DNA from: Kiloniella laminariae
Lineage (GTDB): Bacteria; Pseudomonadota; Alphaproteobacteria; Kiloniellales; Kiloniellaceae
NCBI RefSeq assembly: GCF_027214005.1
Contig: NZ_JAPWGY010000003.1
Span: 248,001 to 312,000, forward strand
Direction of reading: 5' to 3'
Length of the DNA: 64,000 nt
The notes beneath the pieces were generated by a model. It saw only the letters and a program-made list of their open reading frames with translations. It made no database searches and had not been told where the DNA came from. Positions 27,370 to 34,954 of this stretch are shown here, piece by piece; position 1 is the first letter of the stretch; every line of letters starts with the position of its first letter. The position numbers were made by a program, and so were the translations under genes.

Positions 27370-27663
27370 TTATGTTTTGTCCTTGGAAGTCTTGCTATCC
27401 TTAGCCTGGGTAAACTGGGACCAGAACATTTTCTGCATCTGGTCAAGACCCGGAATCGTTCCTGTTGCATCTGATATCGAGCCAGGCATCGTCAGAGGCA
27501 TCCAGGCTTTCATGAGACTTTCCGGATCGGATTTTTGGATTGCATCAAGCATACGTTTGCGAATTTCGTTTATCGCTTCTTCCTGGAGTGCGGTCACATC
27601 CGGCAGTCCCAAAAATCTGCGTGCTTCTTCCGGAGTACAGTCAACATCTACTGTGAATTTCAC
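27370..27663 (-). CDS. DUF6489 family protein
   Basis: A 97-residue protein. I chose GTG at 27663 because GGGGAGA sits six bases upstream, giving the start VKFTVDVDCTPEEARRFLGLPDV, which is characteristic of DUF6489. The second half contains LMKAWMPLTMPG, then the C-terminal LDQMQKMFWSQF, followed by a Lys-rich tail. It is a small alphaproteobacterial family of unknown function, often near the mnmE/rho region. Confidence 0.82.
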   Translation of the reverse strand: MKFTVDVDCTPEEARRFLGLPDVTALQEEAINEIRKRMLDAIQKSDPESLMKAWMPLTMPGSISDATGTIPGLDQMQKMFWSQFTQAKDSKTSKDKT

Positions 27664-27815
27664 CAGAATTCTCCCCGTTTTATTCAGACAAAATCCAGAT
27701 GGAAATAACCAGATGGATTGTTCACTGGAATGATACATGAGCAGTCCCGGAACAACGACCTAAAAGCTTCAACAAGGATAAAATTCATTACAAGATCTGT
27801 TCAGAATAAGAAAAT

Positions 27816-27831
27816 TGTTTCCCGTGAAACA
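27816..27831. promoter_or_regulatory. parS site 4 (single mismatch)
   Basis: TGTTTCCCGTGAAACA differs from the parS palindrome at one base (A to C at position 7). It lies in the gap between the DUF6489 gene and the PAP2 gene. Confidence 0.78.
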
Positions 27832-27855
27832 TCAAGTTCTCTTATAAAAAAGCTG

Positions 27856-28602
27856 TCATTGCCAGTTTTGCGTCAGCCGCAAGAATATTTTCAACTTTAG
27901 CAGTCGTGATACTAATCTGCGGATAGCAGCCAACAAAGGCGTGTAAACAGCCCATGAATAAACCATGAGAGATAACAAAACCCCGCCAATCCAGACATCT
28001 CCGAACCAGTGACCACCGCCAACCATCCGCGGCGTGGCATTTACAAGACAGAACAGCAACAGCACCAATCCATAGCGGCGACCAAAGAGATGTCCCATCA
28101 ATAAAAAACAGATAAAAGAAACAGCTGCATGATCACTGGGAAAAGACTTTCTTGTACCGGTTTTCACTTCAATCCAGCTTACGAGCTCGTTTATATTAAT
28201 AAAGGGTTCCACGAGTTGTGAGGGACTGGGATGATGATAATCATTAAATCCCCGGGCAATAACCAGCATGACCAAAGCGACAGAGATAACGATCAGAATG
28301 ACTCTGGATAGCCTTTCTTCGAAGCTGTTTTTCCGGTTTTTAACAAGGTAAAACAAGCAACACCCACCGAGAAAAACAGCGCTGAGGCTATCAAATATCC
28401 GGCTATTGGTAAAAGCCCAGTAATTATTCCATATGACCCTTCCCTCTTGAAGCGAGCCATTCAGAAGCAGAAAAGCTGCTTCATCCCATGGTGTTTTAAA
28501 ATCATGATTTACCAGAAGAAAAAACGCTGTAACAACCACAAGATTACAGAACAGAAACCAGCCAGGATTCCACCCGGTAATATTACAGTCTTTTTTTCTC
28601 AC
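27856..28602 (-). CDS. PAP2-type phosphatase, membrane
   Basis: A 248-residue membrane phosphatase, probably acting on phosphatidic acid, undecaprenyl pyrophosphate or a similar lipid phosphate. About six hydrophobic segments are visible. The PAP2 motifs occur in order: KTGTRKSFPSDHAAVSF (K-R and PSDH part) and GGGHWFGDVWIGG (the catalytic HxxxD). The start is GTG with AAGGA eight bases upstream. A neighbouring parS lies 25 bases beyond its stop. The substrate is unknown. Confidence 0.88.
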   Translation of the reverse strand: MRKKDCNITGWNPGWFLFCNLVVVTAFFLLVNHDFKTPWDEAAFLLLNGSLQEGRVIWNNYWAFTNSRIFDSLSAVFLGGCCLFYLVKNRKNSFEERLSRVILIVISVALVMLVIARGFNDYHHPSPSQLVEPFININELVSWIEVKTGTRKSFPSDHAAVSFICFLLMGHLFGRRYGLVLLLFCLVNATPRMVGGGHWFGDVWIGGVLLSLMVYSWAVYTPLLAAIRRLVSRLLKLKIFLRLTQNWQ

Positions 28603-28757
28603 AGAAATATTCCTTCACGGAAAAGCACGTTCTCACCAGAGAAACAATAATGGGCCCATCTAAATTGTGATACCTTCAGGTTCTGCTTGATTCAACGGCT
28701 AAGCGTGCAAAACTGTAAGAAAAGTGGAAATCGGATTAATTCAGTCGGGATGTGCCT

Positions 28758-29252
28758 ATGCATCAATTGTCGTTTTCTTCACCTCAGGGCTATCTGGATA
28801 TTGCAGAAGAAGACGGGAAGATTGTCTCTCTTACCTGGTTGAACGAGTCAGATGAGCTGCACAGAGATGAAACAGCATTATTGCTTGAATGTGAAAAACA
28901 AATTCTCGAATACTTTCACGGTAAAAGGCAGGGTTTTGACGATATTCCTCTCAATCCAAAAGGAACATCTTTTCAAAAAAATGTCTGGGATGCCCTTTAC
29001 CGTATCCCTTATGCGAGCCTCAAAACCTATGGTGACATTGCCAGGGAAGTAGGTTCTGTTGCCAGAGCAGTCGGGGGCGCCTGTGGAGCAAACCCCATTC
29101 CCATCATAATTCCCTGCCACCGGATTATTGCCGGAAACAAAGGTTTGGGAGGTTTTTCTGGTGGTAAAGGAACCAGCTCAAAACTGGAACTTCTTGCTCT
29201 GGAGGGCGTCAAGATTTTCGAGGAAAACCAGCCGGCCCTTCCCGGATTATGA
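28758..29252 (+). CDS. ogt: Methylated-DNA--protein-cysteine methyltransferase
   Basis: A suicide repair protein that takes alkyl groups from O6-alkylguanine, about 164 residues. The DNA-binding helix is in PKGTSFQKNVWDALYRIPYASLKTYGDIAREVG. Next comes the arginine-finger region ARAVGGACGANPIPIIIPCHRII, with the acceptor Cys in PCHR. GNKGLGGFSGG closes the site. It lacks the Ada metal-binding N-domain, so it is an Ogt type. ATG 28758 is chosen; a GTG two codons earlier is possible. The quinone reductase follows 59 bases downstream. Confidence 0.95.
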   Translation: MHQLSFSSPQGYLDIAEEDGKIVSLTWLNESDELHRDETALLLECEKQILEYFHGKRQGFDDIPLNPKGTSFQKNVWDALYRIPYASLKTYGDIAREVGSVARAVGGACGANPIPIIIPCHRIIAGNKGLGGFSGGKGTSSKLELLALEGVKIFEENQPALPGL

Positions 29253-29311
29253 TAAAGTAAATCAGATCAGAATCATCAATTTAGCCAGAGAAATTAAGGA
29301 ACAGTCAGAAA

Positions 29312-30295
29312 ATGACGAAGGCAATTCGCTTCCACGAATACGGTGGACCAGAAGTTCTTAAATACGAAACTGTTGAAGTTGGCCAGCCAGGTCCAGGAGA
29401 AATCCGGCTGAAGCAAACCGCCATTGGCCTTAACTTTATTGATGTCTATCACCGGACAGGTCTTTATCCACAGGCCAATCTTCCATCCGGTATTGGCCTT
29501 GAAGCGGCAGGGGTCATTGAAGCAGTTGGGGCTGGTGTAAAGGATCTTCATGTTGGAGACCGGGTTGCCTACGGCACCGGGCCAATAGGATCCTATGCTG
29601 AACACCGGTTAATTCCTGCAAGCAAAGTTATCCTTATTCCGGAAAGGATTAGTGATAACCAGGCCGCATCCATGATGTTACAGGGCATGACGACAGAGTA
29701 TCTTATCCGCCGGACCTACTGTGTACAGCCAGGAGATACAGTGCTGTTACACGCTGCAGCTGGAGGGGTGGGATCCATTGCCAGTCAGTGGTTAAACCAT
29801 TTGGGAGCAACGGTTATAGGTACTGTTGGTTCTGAAGAAAAAGCCGAAATTGCCCGTTCTAAAGGATGTCATCATACAATCAATTACAAGACTGAAAATT
29901 TTGTTGAAAGAGTAAAAGAGCTTACTGATGGCAAGGGCGTAAACGTTGTCTATGATTCCGTTGGTAAGGATACCTTCATGGGATCCCTCGATTGTCTGAA
30001 AGTCCGTGGTACCATGGTAACCTTTGGCAATGCTTCCGGTCCTGTTCCACCAATAGAGCCGCTCCTTCTCAATCAGAAAGGCGGGCTGTATCTGACCAGA
30101 CCAAGCCTGGCACATTATACAGGAACCCACAGTGATCTGGTCGCTTCTGCCAAGTCACTTTTTTCGGTTGTATCATCCGGAGTAGTCAAGATTGATATCA
30201 ACCAGAGCTATCCGCTATCCGAAGCAAGCAAGGCTCATCAGGATCTTGAAGCCAGAAAGACGACAGGCTCAACAATTATGATCCCTCACCACTAA
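29312..30295 (+). CDS. NADPH:quinone oxidoreductase, zinc-independent MDR family
   Basis: The 327-residue medium-chain reductase probably reduces quinones or enals with NADPH. The N-terminal catalytic domain reads RFHEYGGPEVLKYETVEVG and LKQTAIGLNFIDVYHRTGLYP; the latter is the QOR signature, lacking the zinc-binding Cys/His. The Rossmann motif is LLHAAAGGVGSIASQWLNHLGA. The C-terminal FDxxNxxxPLS-like region is YPLSEASKAHQDLEARKTTGSTIM. Its length matches E. coli Qor. A strong terminator follows. Confidence 0.93.
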   Translation: MTKAIRFHEYGGPEVLKYETVEVGQPGPGEIRLKQTAIGLNFIDVYHRTGLYPQANLPSGIGLEAAGVIEAVGAGVKDLHVGDRVAYGTGPIGSYAEHRLIPASKVILIPERISDNQAASMMLQGMTTEYLIRRTYCVQPGDTVLLHAAAGGVGSIASQWLNHLGATVIGTVGSEEKAEIARSKGCHHTINYKTENFVERVKELTDGKGVNVVYDSVGKDTFMGSLDCLKVRGTMVTFGNASGPVPPIEPLLLNQKGGLYLTRPSLAHYTGTHSDLVASAKSLFSVVSSGVVKIDINQSYPLSEASKAHQDLEARKTTGSTIMIPHH

Positions 30296-30317
30296 AAGAA
30301 TTCCGGGGTTGAAATAA

Positions 30318-30356
30318 AAAAGGGGACCGTAAAGCACTTTTACGGTCCCCTTTTTT
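30318..30356. terminator. Strong bidirectional terminator between the quinone reductase and rho
   Basis: AAGGGGACCGTAAA pairs with TTTACGGTCCCCTT around a short loop, flanked by A-run and T-run. It lies between convergent genes and should stop both. Confidence 0.9.
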
Positions 30357-30393
30357 AACATAGCCAGAAACTTACGGGAACGCCCCGGTGATC

Positions 30394-31650
30394 CTACTGG
30401 TTCATTGCATCAAAGAAATCAGCATTATTTTTTGAAGTCTTGAGCTTGTCGACCAGGAATTCAACTGAATCAGTAACACCCATTGGCATGAGAATACGGC
30501 GCAGAACCCACATTTTGGAAAGGGTTCCCTTGTCCACAAGCAGTTCTTCCTTACGCGTACCGGATTTACCGATATCAATCGCAGGGAATGTCCGTTTGTC
30601 AGCCAGTTTACGATCGAGAACGATTTCCGAGTTCCCAGTACCTTTGAACTCTTCAAAGATAACCTCGTCCATACGGCTTCCTGTATCGATCAGAGCCGTA
30701 GAGATGATCGTCAGGCTGCCACCTTCTTCGATGTTACGTGCAGCCCCAAAGAAGCGCTTTGGACGCTGTAGCGCGTTCGCATCCACACCACCGGTCAGAA
30801 CCTTGCCAGAGCTTGGAACAACGGTGTTGTAGGCACGCGCGAGACGGGTAATGGAATCAAGAAGGATAACAACATCCTTTTTGTGTTCCACAAGACGTTT
30901 TGCTTTTTCAAGCACCATCTCGGTGACCTGGACATGGCGGTGTGCCGGTTCATCAAAGGTCGAGCTGACAACCTCTCCCTTTACCGAGCGGGCCATATCC
31001 GTAACTTCCTCTGGACGCTCGTCAATCAGAAGAACAATCAGGAATACTTCAGGATGATTTGTAGCAATCGAATGGGCAATATTCTGCATGAGAACCGTTT
31101 TACCGGTCCGTGGAGGCGCAACAATAAGTGCGCGCTGACCTTTGCCCAAAGGTGCAACCAGGTCAATAACCCGGGTTGTCATGTCTTTTTTGGTGGGATC
31201 ATCAATTTCCAGATTGATTTTTTCATCTGGGTAGAGCGGGGTCAGGTTATCAAAGTTGATCCGGTGACGGGAGCTTTCCGGCTGGTCAAAGTTGATCTGG
31301 TTAACTTTCAAAAGAGCAAAATAACGCTCTCCGTCCTTAGGTGCCCGTATCTGGCCTTCAACCGTATCTCCTGTGCGCAATCCGAAACGTCTGACCTGGC
31401 TGGGGCTGACATAAATATCATCCGGGCCTGGTAAATAATTTGATTCCGGTGCGCGGAGGAAACCAAAACCGTCCTGCAAGATTTCAAGAACACCTGAGCC
31501 AAAGATAGGCACATCGTTCTCGGCCATTTGCTTGAGGATAGCGAACATCATGTCCTGCTTGCGCAGGGTACTGGCGTTCTCGATTTCAAGTTCTTCTGCG
31601 AGTTTCAATAGCTCGGCAGGACTTTTAATTTTGAGATCTTGTAGGTTCAT
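30394..31650 (-). CDS. rho: Transcription termination factor Rho
   Basis: The 418-residue hexameric RNA helicase ends transcripts at C-rich sites. The N-terminal helical part begins [21 protein letters not shown]. The RNA-binding cold-shock-like domain includes [35 protein letters not shown]. The Walker A is [14 protein letters not shown], followed by [12 protein letters not shown] and the Q/R-loop region [17 protein letters not shown]. No Shine-Dalgarno sequence is obvious just upstream; the leader is long, structured and C-rich. Confidence 0.98.
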   Translation of the reverse strand: MNLQDLKIKSPAELLKLAEELEIENASTLRKQDMMFAILKQMAENDVPIFGSGVLEILQDGFGFLRAPESNYLPGPDDIYVSPSQVRRFGLRTGDTVEGQIRAPKDGERYFALLKVNQINFDQPESSRHRINFDNLTPLYPDEKINLEIDDPTKKDMTTRVIDLVAPLGKGQRALIVAPPRTGKTVLMQNIAHSIATNHPEVFLIVLLIDERPEEVTDMARSVKGEVVSSTFDEPAHRHVQVTEMVLEKAKRLVEHKKDVVILLDSITRLARAYNTVVPSSGKVLTGGVDANALQRPKRFFGAARNIEEGGSLTIISTALIDTGSRMDEVIFEEFKGTGNSEIVLDRKLADKRTFPAIDIGKSGTRKEELLVDKGTLSKMWVLRRILMPMGVTDSVEFLVDKLKTSKNNADFFDAMNQ

Positions 31651-31829
31651 GTGACAGAAAAGGTTGGTTCAGTCGTAAAAAAGAACGGGATGATGGGACG
31701 TAACAAACAAGTTGAATAGCGTAAGGAAACCGCCGCATTTGCAGGGGACCTCAACGATCTAATACCATGTCACGTGTAAGGACGGGATAGCGGGCCAAAG
31801 AACTTGCCCGTATTCGTTATGCGGCGTGG
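31651..31829 (-). ncRNA. Structured, C-rich 5' leader of rho
   Basis: Read on the minus strand, the predicted transcript starts near 31823. CGCCGCAT (31826-31819) pairs with ATGCGGCG (31738-31731), enclosing a second hairpin CGGGC (31810-31806) with GCCCG (31795-31791). The 80 bases between that fold and the rho start hold 24 C and 9 G in my count, resembling a Rho loading site. Rho is known to limit its own synthesis in E. coli through its leader. Autoregulation here is inference. Confidence 0.5.
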
Positions 31830-31856
31830 ATTATAGTACCTCAAAAAAGAAGTCAA
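31830..31856 (-). promoter_or_regulatory. Candidate sigma-70 promoter of rho
   Basis: On the minus strand TTGACT (31856-31851) and a perfect TATAAT (31835-31830) are separated by 15 bases. Spacing is short, but both boxes are good. The rest of the gap to 32028 is AT-rich with no gene. Confidence 0.6.
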
Positions 31857-32028
31857 GTAAAAGAATTCCAGTTATTTTCCGTTTTTCACTTTGCTTCTGG
31901 GACTTTTTCTCGGGAATTAAACCTGGAACATCAAAAAACTTGTGAATTCATCTGGAAAAATATTTCCAAGAGAAAACTATAAGTTCCTTTGATAAAGGAC
32001 ATTATGGAAAACAACCATTATTTATTAC

Positions 32029-32472
32029 TTAAAACGGTTTTACCACAGCAAGTATGACAATGGCAATCATCAAGAGAGTCGGGACTTCGTTGGCTAGCCT
32101 GAAAAACTTCTCGCTTTTAACGTTTATATCAGACTGGAAATTTTTCATCCATTTAGATGACATGCCATGAAATGCCTGCATGCCAAGCAGACAAACCAGC
32201 TTGCCGTGGAACCAGCCTTCCCGATAGGCCTCTATATTCAGAACCAGTAAAATACCGAAGATCCAGGTTGCTGCCATGGCGGGCGTCATGATGAAACGAA
32301 AGAGTTTCCGTTCCATCACTTTGAAGATCTCTGAACGTTCTGATCCTGTGGGCACCTGTGTATGGTAGACAAACAGTCTGGGAAGATAGAACAGGCCTGC
32401 CATCCAGGAGATGACAGCCATAATATGTATTGCTTTGACCCAGAGATAGAAATCTCCCAAAAAGCCGCCCAT
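32029..32472 (-). CDS. hemJ: HemJ-type protoporphyrinogen IX oxidase
   Basis: A 147-residue membrane protein of about four helices that oxidises protoporphyrinogen to protoporphyrin in bacteria lacking HemY/HemG. FYLWVKAIHIMAVISWMAGLFYLPRLFVYH carries the conserved His and Arg residues of HemJ (UPF0093/CopD-like). Further family patterns are KVMERKLFRFIMTPAM and W.HGKL (GWFHGKLVCLLGMQAFHG). ATG 32472 gives normal family length; the frame runs open upstream but overlaps hemE. It sits directly downstream of hemE, a heme-pathway pairing. Confidence 0.93.
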   Translation of the reverse strand: MGGFLGDFYLWVKAIHIMAVISWMAGLFYLPRLFVYHTQVPTGSERSEIFKVMERKLFRFIMTPAMAATWIFGILLVLNIEAYREGWFHGKLVCLLGMQAFHGMSSKWMKNFQSDINVKSEKFFRLANEVPTLLMIAIVILAVVKPF

Positions 32473-32500
32473 TTCGATCTTGCCCTGACGTGATTGTTGA

Positions 32501-33532
32501 TTATCCGCGAATACGTTTGAGCATCTGTTCAACATGCCCGATTGGTGTTTGAGGCAAGATGCCATGCCCAAGGTTGAAAATAAAGGGACCATCAGAGAAT
32601 GTTGCAAGAATACTGTCGATCGATTGGTCAAGCATGCTGCCGCCTGCAACAAGCAAAAGCGGATCGAGATTTCCCTGAACTGTGACATGTGACTGGATGT
32701 TGTCTCTGGCCCAGACAGGTGACAGCGTCGTATCGAGACCCAAAGCATCTGCTCCGCTTTCTTTGGCGAAAAGCGGATAGCTGTCGCCTACGCCCCTTGG
32801 AAAGAGAATGACGGGAACTTCGGGGTGAACGGCTTTAATCCCGGCAATAATCTTTTTACAAGGTTCAAGACACCAGCGCTTGAGAGCAAATTCCGGCCAT
32901 ACACCAGCCCAGGAATCAAAGATCTGTACTGTTTCGGCACCACTTTCGATCTGCCGGATCAGATAGCGCGTTGTTGCTTCTGCAACAAGATCAATAATGC
33001 GATCGAACTCTTCCGGTTTTGAATAGGCCCAGGTCTTTGCCCTGGCATAATCCTTGGAGGATCCACCTTCGATCATATAGCTGACCACTGTCCAGGGGGC
33101 ACCGGCAAAGCCGATCAATGTGGTCTCTTTTGGCAGATCTTCGCGCAAGCGACCGATGGTTTCATATACCGGGGAAAGATGGCTGTGCAGTTTGTCAAAA
33201 TTCAGATTTTCGAGATCAGCTATGGACTGTAGCGGTTCAAGCTTTGGCCCAACACCTTCCTCAAACCAGACTTTCTGGCCCAGGGCATGGGGGATGACCA
33301 GGATATCACTGAAAACAATCGAGGCATCGAAGCCGAAACGGCGGATGGGCTGCAGAGTTACTTCAACCGCAAGGTCGGGGCTGTAACAGAGATCCAGAAA
33401 ACCGTCAGCGCTGGCGCGTGTCTTGCGATATTCGGGAAGAAACCGTCCTGCCTGACGCATAAGCCATACGGGTGTGCGTTCGGTTTTCTCGCCTTTCAGG
33501 GCACGGATCATGAGCTTGTTTTCGGTTTTCAC
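32501..33532 (-). CDS. hemE: Uroporphyrinogen decarboxylase
   Basis: The 343-residue enzyme converts uroporphyrinogen III to coproporphyrinogen III. The signature PVWLMRQAGRFLPEYRKTR is at about 21-39. FGFDASIVFSDILVIPHALG, GFAGAPWTVVSYMIEGG, ETVQIFDSWAG and LGHGILPQTPIGHVEQML are all present. The start is GTG (VKTENKLM). The gene heads away from the inferred origin. hemE next to oriC is the arrangement reported for Caulobacter and Rickettsia. Confidence 0.98.
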   Translation of the reverse strand: MKTENKLMIRALKGEKTERTPVWLMRQAGRFLPEYRKTRASADGFLDLCYSPDLAVEVTLQPIRRFGFDASIVFSDILVIPHALGQKVWFEEGVGPKLEPLQSIADLENLNFDKLHSHLSPVYETIGRLREDLPKETTLIGFAGAPWTVVSYMIEGGSSKDYARAKTWAYSKPEEFDRIIDLVAEATTRYLIRQIESGAETVQIFDSWAGVWPEFALKRWCLEPCKKIIAGIKAVHPEVPVILFPRGVGDSYPLFAKESGADALGLDTTLSPVWARDNIQSHVTVQGNLDPLLLVAGGSMLDQSIDSILATFSDGPFIFNLGHGILPQTPIGHVEQMLKRIRG

Positions 33533-33910
33533 GGTCTTATTGAACCTCGTGTCTTGGGTTATCTCATAACTATACTTAGTAATAGTAATTATTTGTTGTT
33601 GTTGTAGATCCCTGTGAGTCGTGGGGATTAGTCACTTATTCATAACTTGTCCGCAAGCTTCAAGACATCGTTTGATCAATTTCATTTTTCTGTGAGTCTC
33701 TTTCGGGATGTTTTCGAGCGACTCGTCAGGACTCACCGAGTCATATTCATCCACAAGATTGGGTGAATCATGGGGATAACTTTTTTCCTGCCGGAGTCCT
33801 TTTACAGGTTTTGCACAGCTGTGGGTATTGCTGCGAATTGTCGCATAAAGCAAGGTATCATCAGGGGCACAGCGTGTGTAGAAAAGACGGCCGGGGATAA
33901 ATCGGGATAG

Positions 33911-33919
33911 TTATCCACA
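33911..33919 (+). promoter_or_regulatory. Consensus DnaA box
   Basis: TTATCCACA exactly matches the strong DnaA-binding nonamer. It is the only perfect copy I found in the hemE-ppsR gap. Confidence 0.8.
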
Positions 33920-33993
33920 AAGTTTTCACCTTCGTCCGCAGCTTTATGCACATAAGATATTGATCCTCCTGCGGATCCGGCTGTTGTTTCGAC

Positions 33994-34017
33994 AGTTCAG
34001 GCCAGAGTTCAGGCCAG
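33994..34017 (+). repeat. 12-bp tandem duplication
   Basis: AGTTCAGGCCAG occurs twice head to tail on the ppsR side of the origin region. Perfect copies; the role is unknown. Confidence 0.75.
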
Positions 34018-34132
34018 AGAACACTCCCAGTGAACACCCCTGCCCGAGCTTCTTGGGTTTCCCGATTCCGTCAGAATGTGTATGTATGATCCTGAGACGC
34101 GAAACCTTCAGGTAAACAGCCGGGACCGGATA

Positions 34133-34954
34133 ATGACACAGACCCACCTGCACCTTGTTTCTGATTCGACAGGTGAAACCATCAACTCTGTCGCGCGTGC
34201 CTGTATGGTACAGTTCAAGGTCGAGGAACCGGTCGAACATGTCTGGAGCCTGATCCGGACCAAGGGACAGATGGAAAAGGTGCTGGTCCAGATTCGCGAG
34301 AAACCAGGTCCGGTTCTGTTTACCGTTATAAATCAGGAACTTCGCGATATTCTGATCCGCGAGTGCCGCCGCCTTGGCCTGCCGTCGATCCCGGTACTCG
34401 ACCCGGTGATTCATGCGCTGGCGAGTTATTTCAATCTGGAAATGTCGGGCAAACCCGGGCTGCAGCACGCGCTCGATTCCGAATATTTCAACCGGATCGA
34501 GGCGATGAACTTTGCCCTGAACCACGACGACGGACAGCTGCCGCAGAACCTCAACGAGGCCGAGATTGTTATTCTCGGGGTGTCGCGCACCTCGAAAACC
34601 CCGACCTGTATCTATCTGGCCAATCGCGGTTTCAAGGCGGCCAACGTGCCGGTGGTGCCGGGCTGCCCGCTGCCGGTTGAGCTTAACAGCCTGACCAAAC
34701 CCTTTGTCGTCGGTCTGACCAAGGACCCGGCCAGCCTGGTGCAGATCCGCCGCACCCGTCTGAAGATGATCTCGAACGAGGAAGAAACCGACTATGTCCA
34801 CCTTGAATCGATCAAGGAAGAGGTCAAGATCGCGCGCAAACTCTGTAACGAAAACCGCTGGCCGATCATCGATGTGACCCGGCGGTCGATCGAGGAAACC
34901 GCCGCGACCATTATCAAATATTACCACCGCCATATCGGGATCGGCGATGAGTAA
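34133..34954 (+). CDS. ppsR: PEP synthase / PPDK regulatory kinase-phosphorylase (DUF299)
   Basis: A bifunctional ADP-dependent kinase and Pi-dependent phosphorylase acting on PEP synthase or pyruvate phosphate dikinase, about 273 residues. The N-terminus is THLHLVSDSTGETINSVARACM. The P-loop-like GVSRTSKTPTCIYLANRGFKAANVP is typical of the family. The C-terminal DVTRRSIEETAATIIKYY closes it. I chose ATG 34133; the frame opens 19 codons earlier without conservation. It is the RP001 homologue that flanks oriC in other alphaproteobacteria. maf overlaps its end by 8 bases. Confidence 0.93.
   Translation: MTQTHLHLVSDSTGETINSVARACMVQFKVEEPVEHVWSLIRTKGQMEKVLVQIREKPGPVLFTVINQELRDILIRECRRLGLPSIPVLDPVIHALASYFNLEMSGKPGLQHALDSEYFNRIEAMNFALNHDDGQLPQNLNEAEIVILGVSRTSKTPTCIYLANRGFKAANVPVVPGCPLPVELNSLTKPFVVGLTKDPASLVQIRRTRLKMISNEEETDYVHLESIKEEVKIARKLCNENRWPIIDVTRRSIEETAATIIKYYHRHIGIGDE

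Larger units (their letters stand above)
33533..34132. other. Inferred chromosomal replication origin (oriC)
   Basis: A 600-base gap between divergent hemE and ppsR, the hemE/RP001 setting of oriC in Caulobacter and Rickettsia. It has a perfect DnaA box TTATCCACA at 33911-33919, near-matches TCATCCACA at 33747-33755 and TGGGGATAA (reverse strand) at 33771-33779. A weaker TGTGGGTAT lies at 33820-33828. An AT-rich stretch at 33566-33605 could be the unwinding element. Seven GANTC sites fall between 33616 and 33798. A 73-codon minus-strand frame here looks like chance. Origin function is inferred from context and motifs. Confidence 0.8.

Noticed and set aside
33632-33853. 73-codon minus-strand frame in the hemE-ppsR gap
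   Set aside because: It covers the GANTC cluster and DnaA-like boxes, has no recognisable motif or good start site, and oriC regions often contain chance frames.
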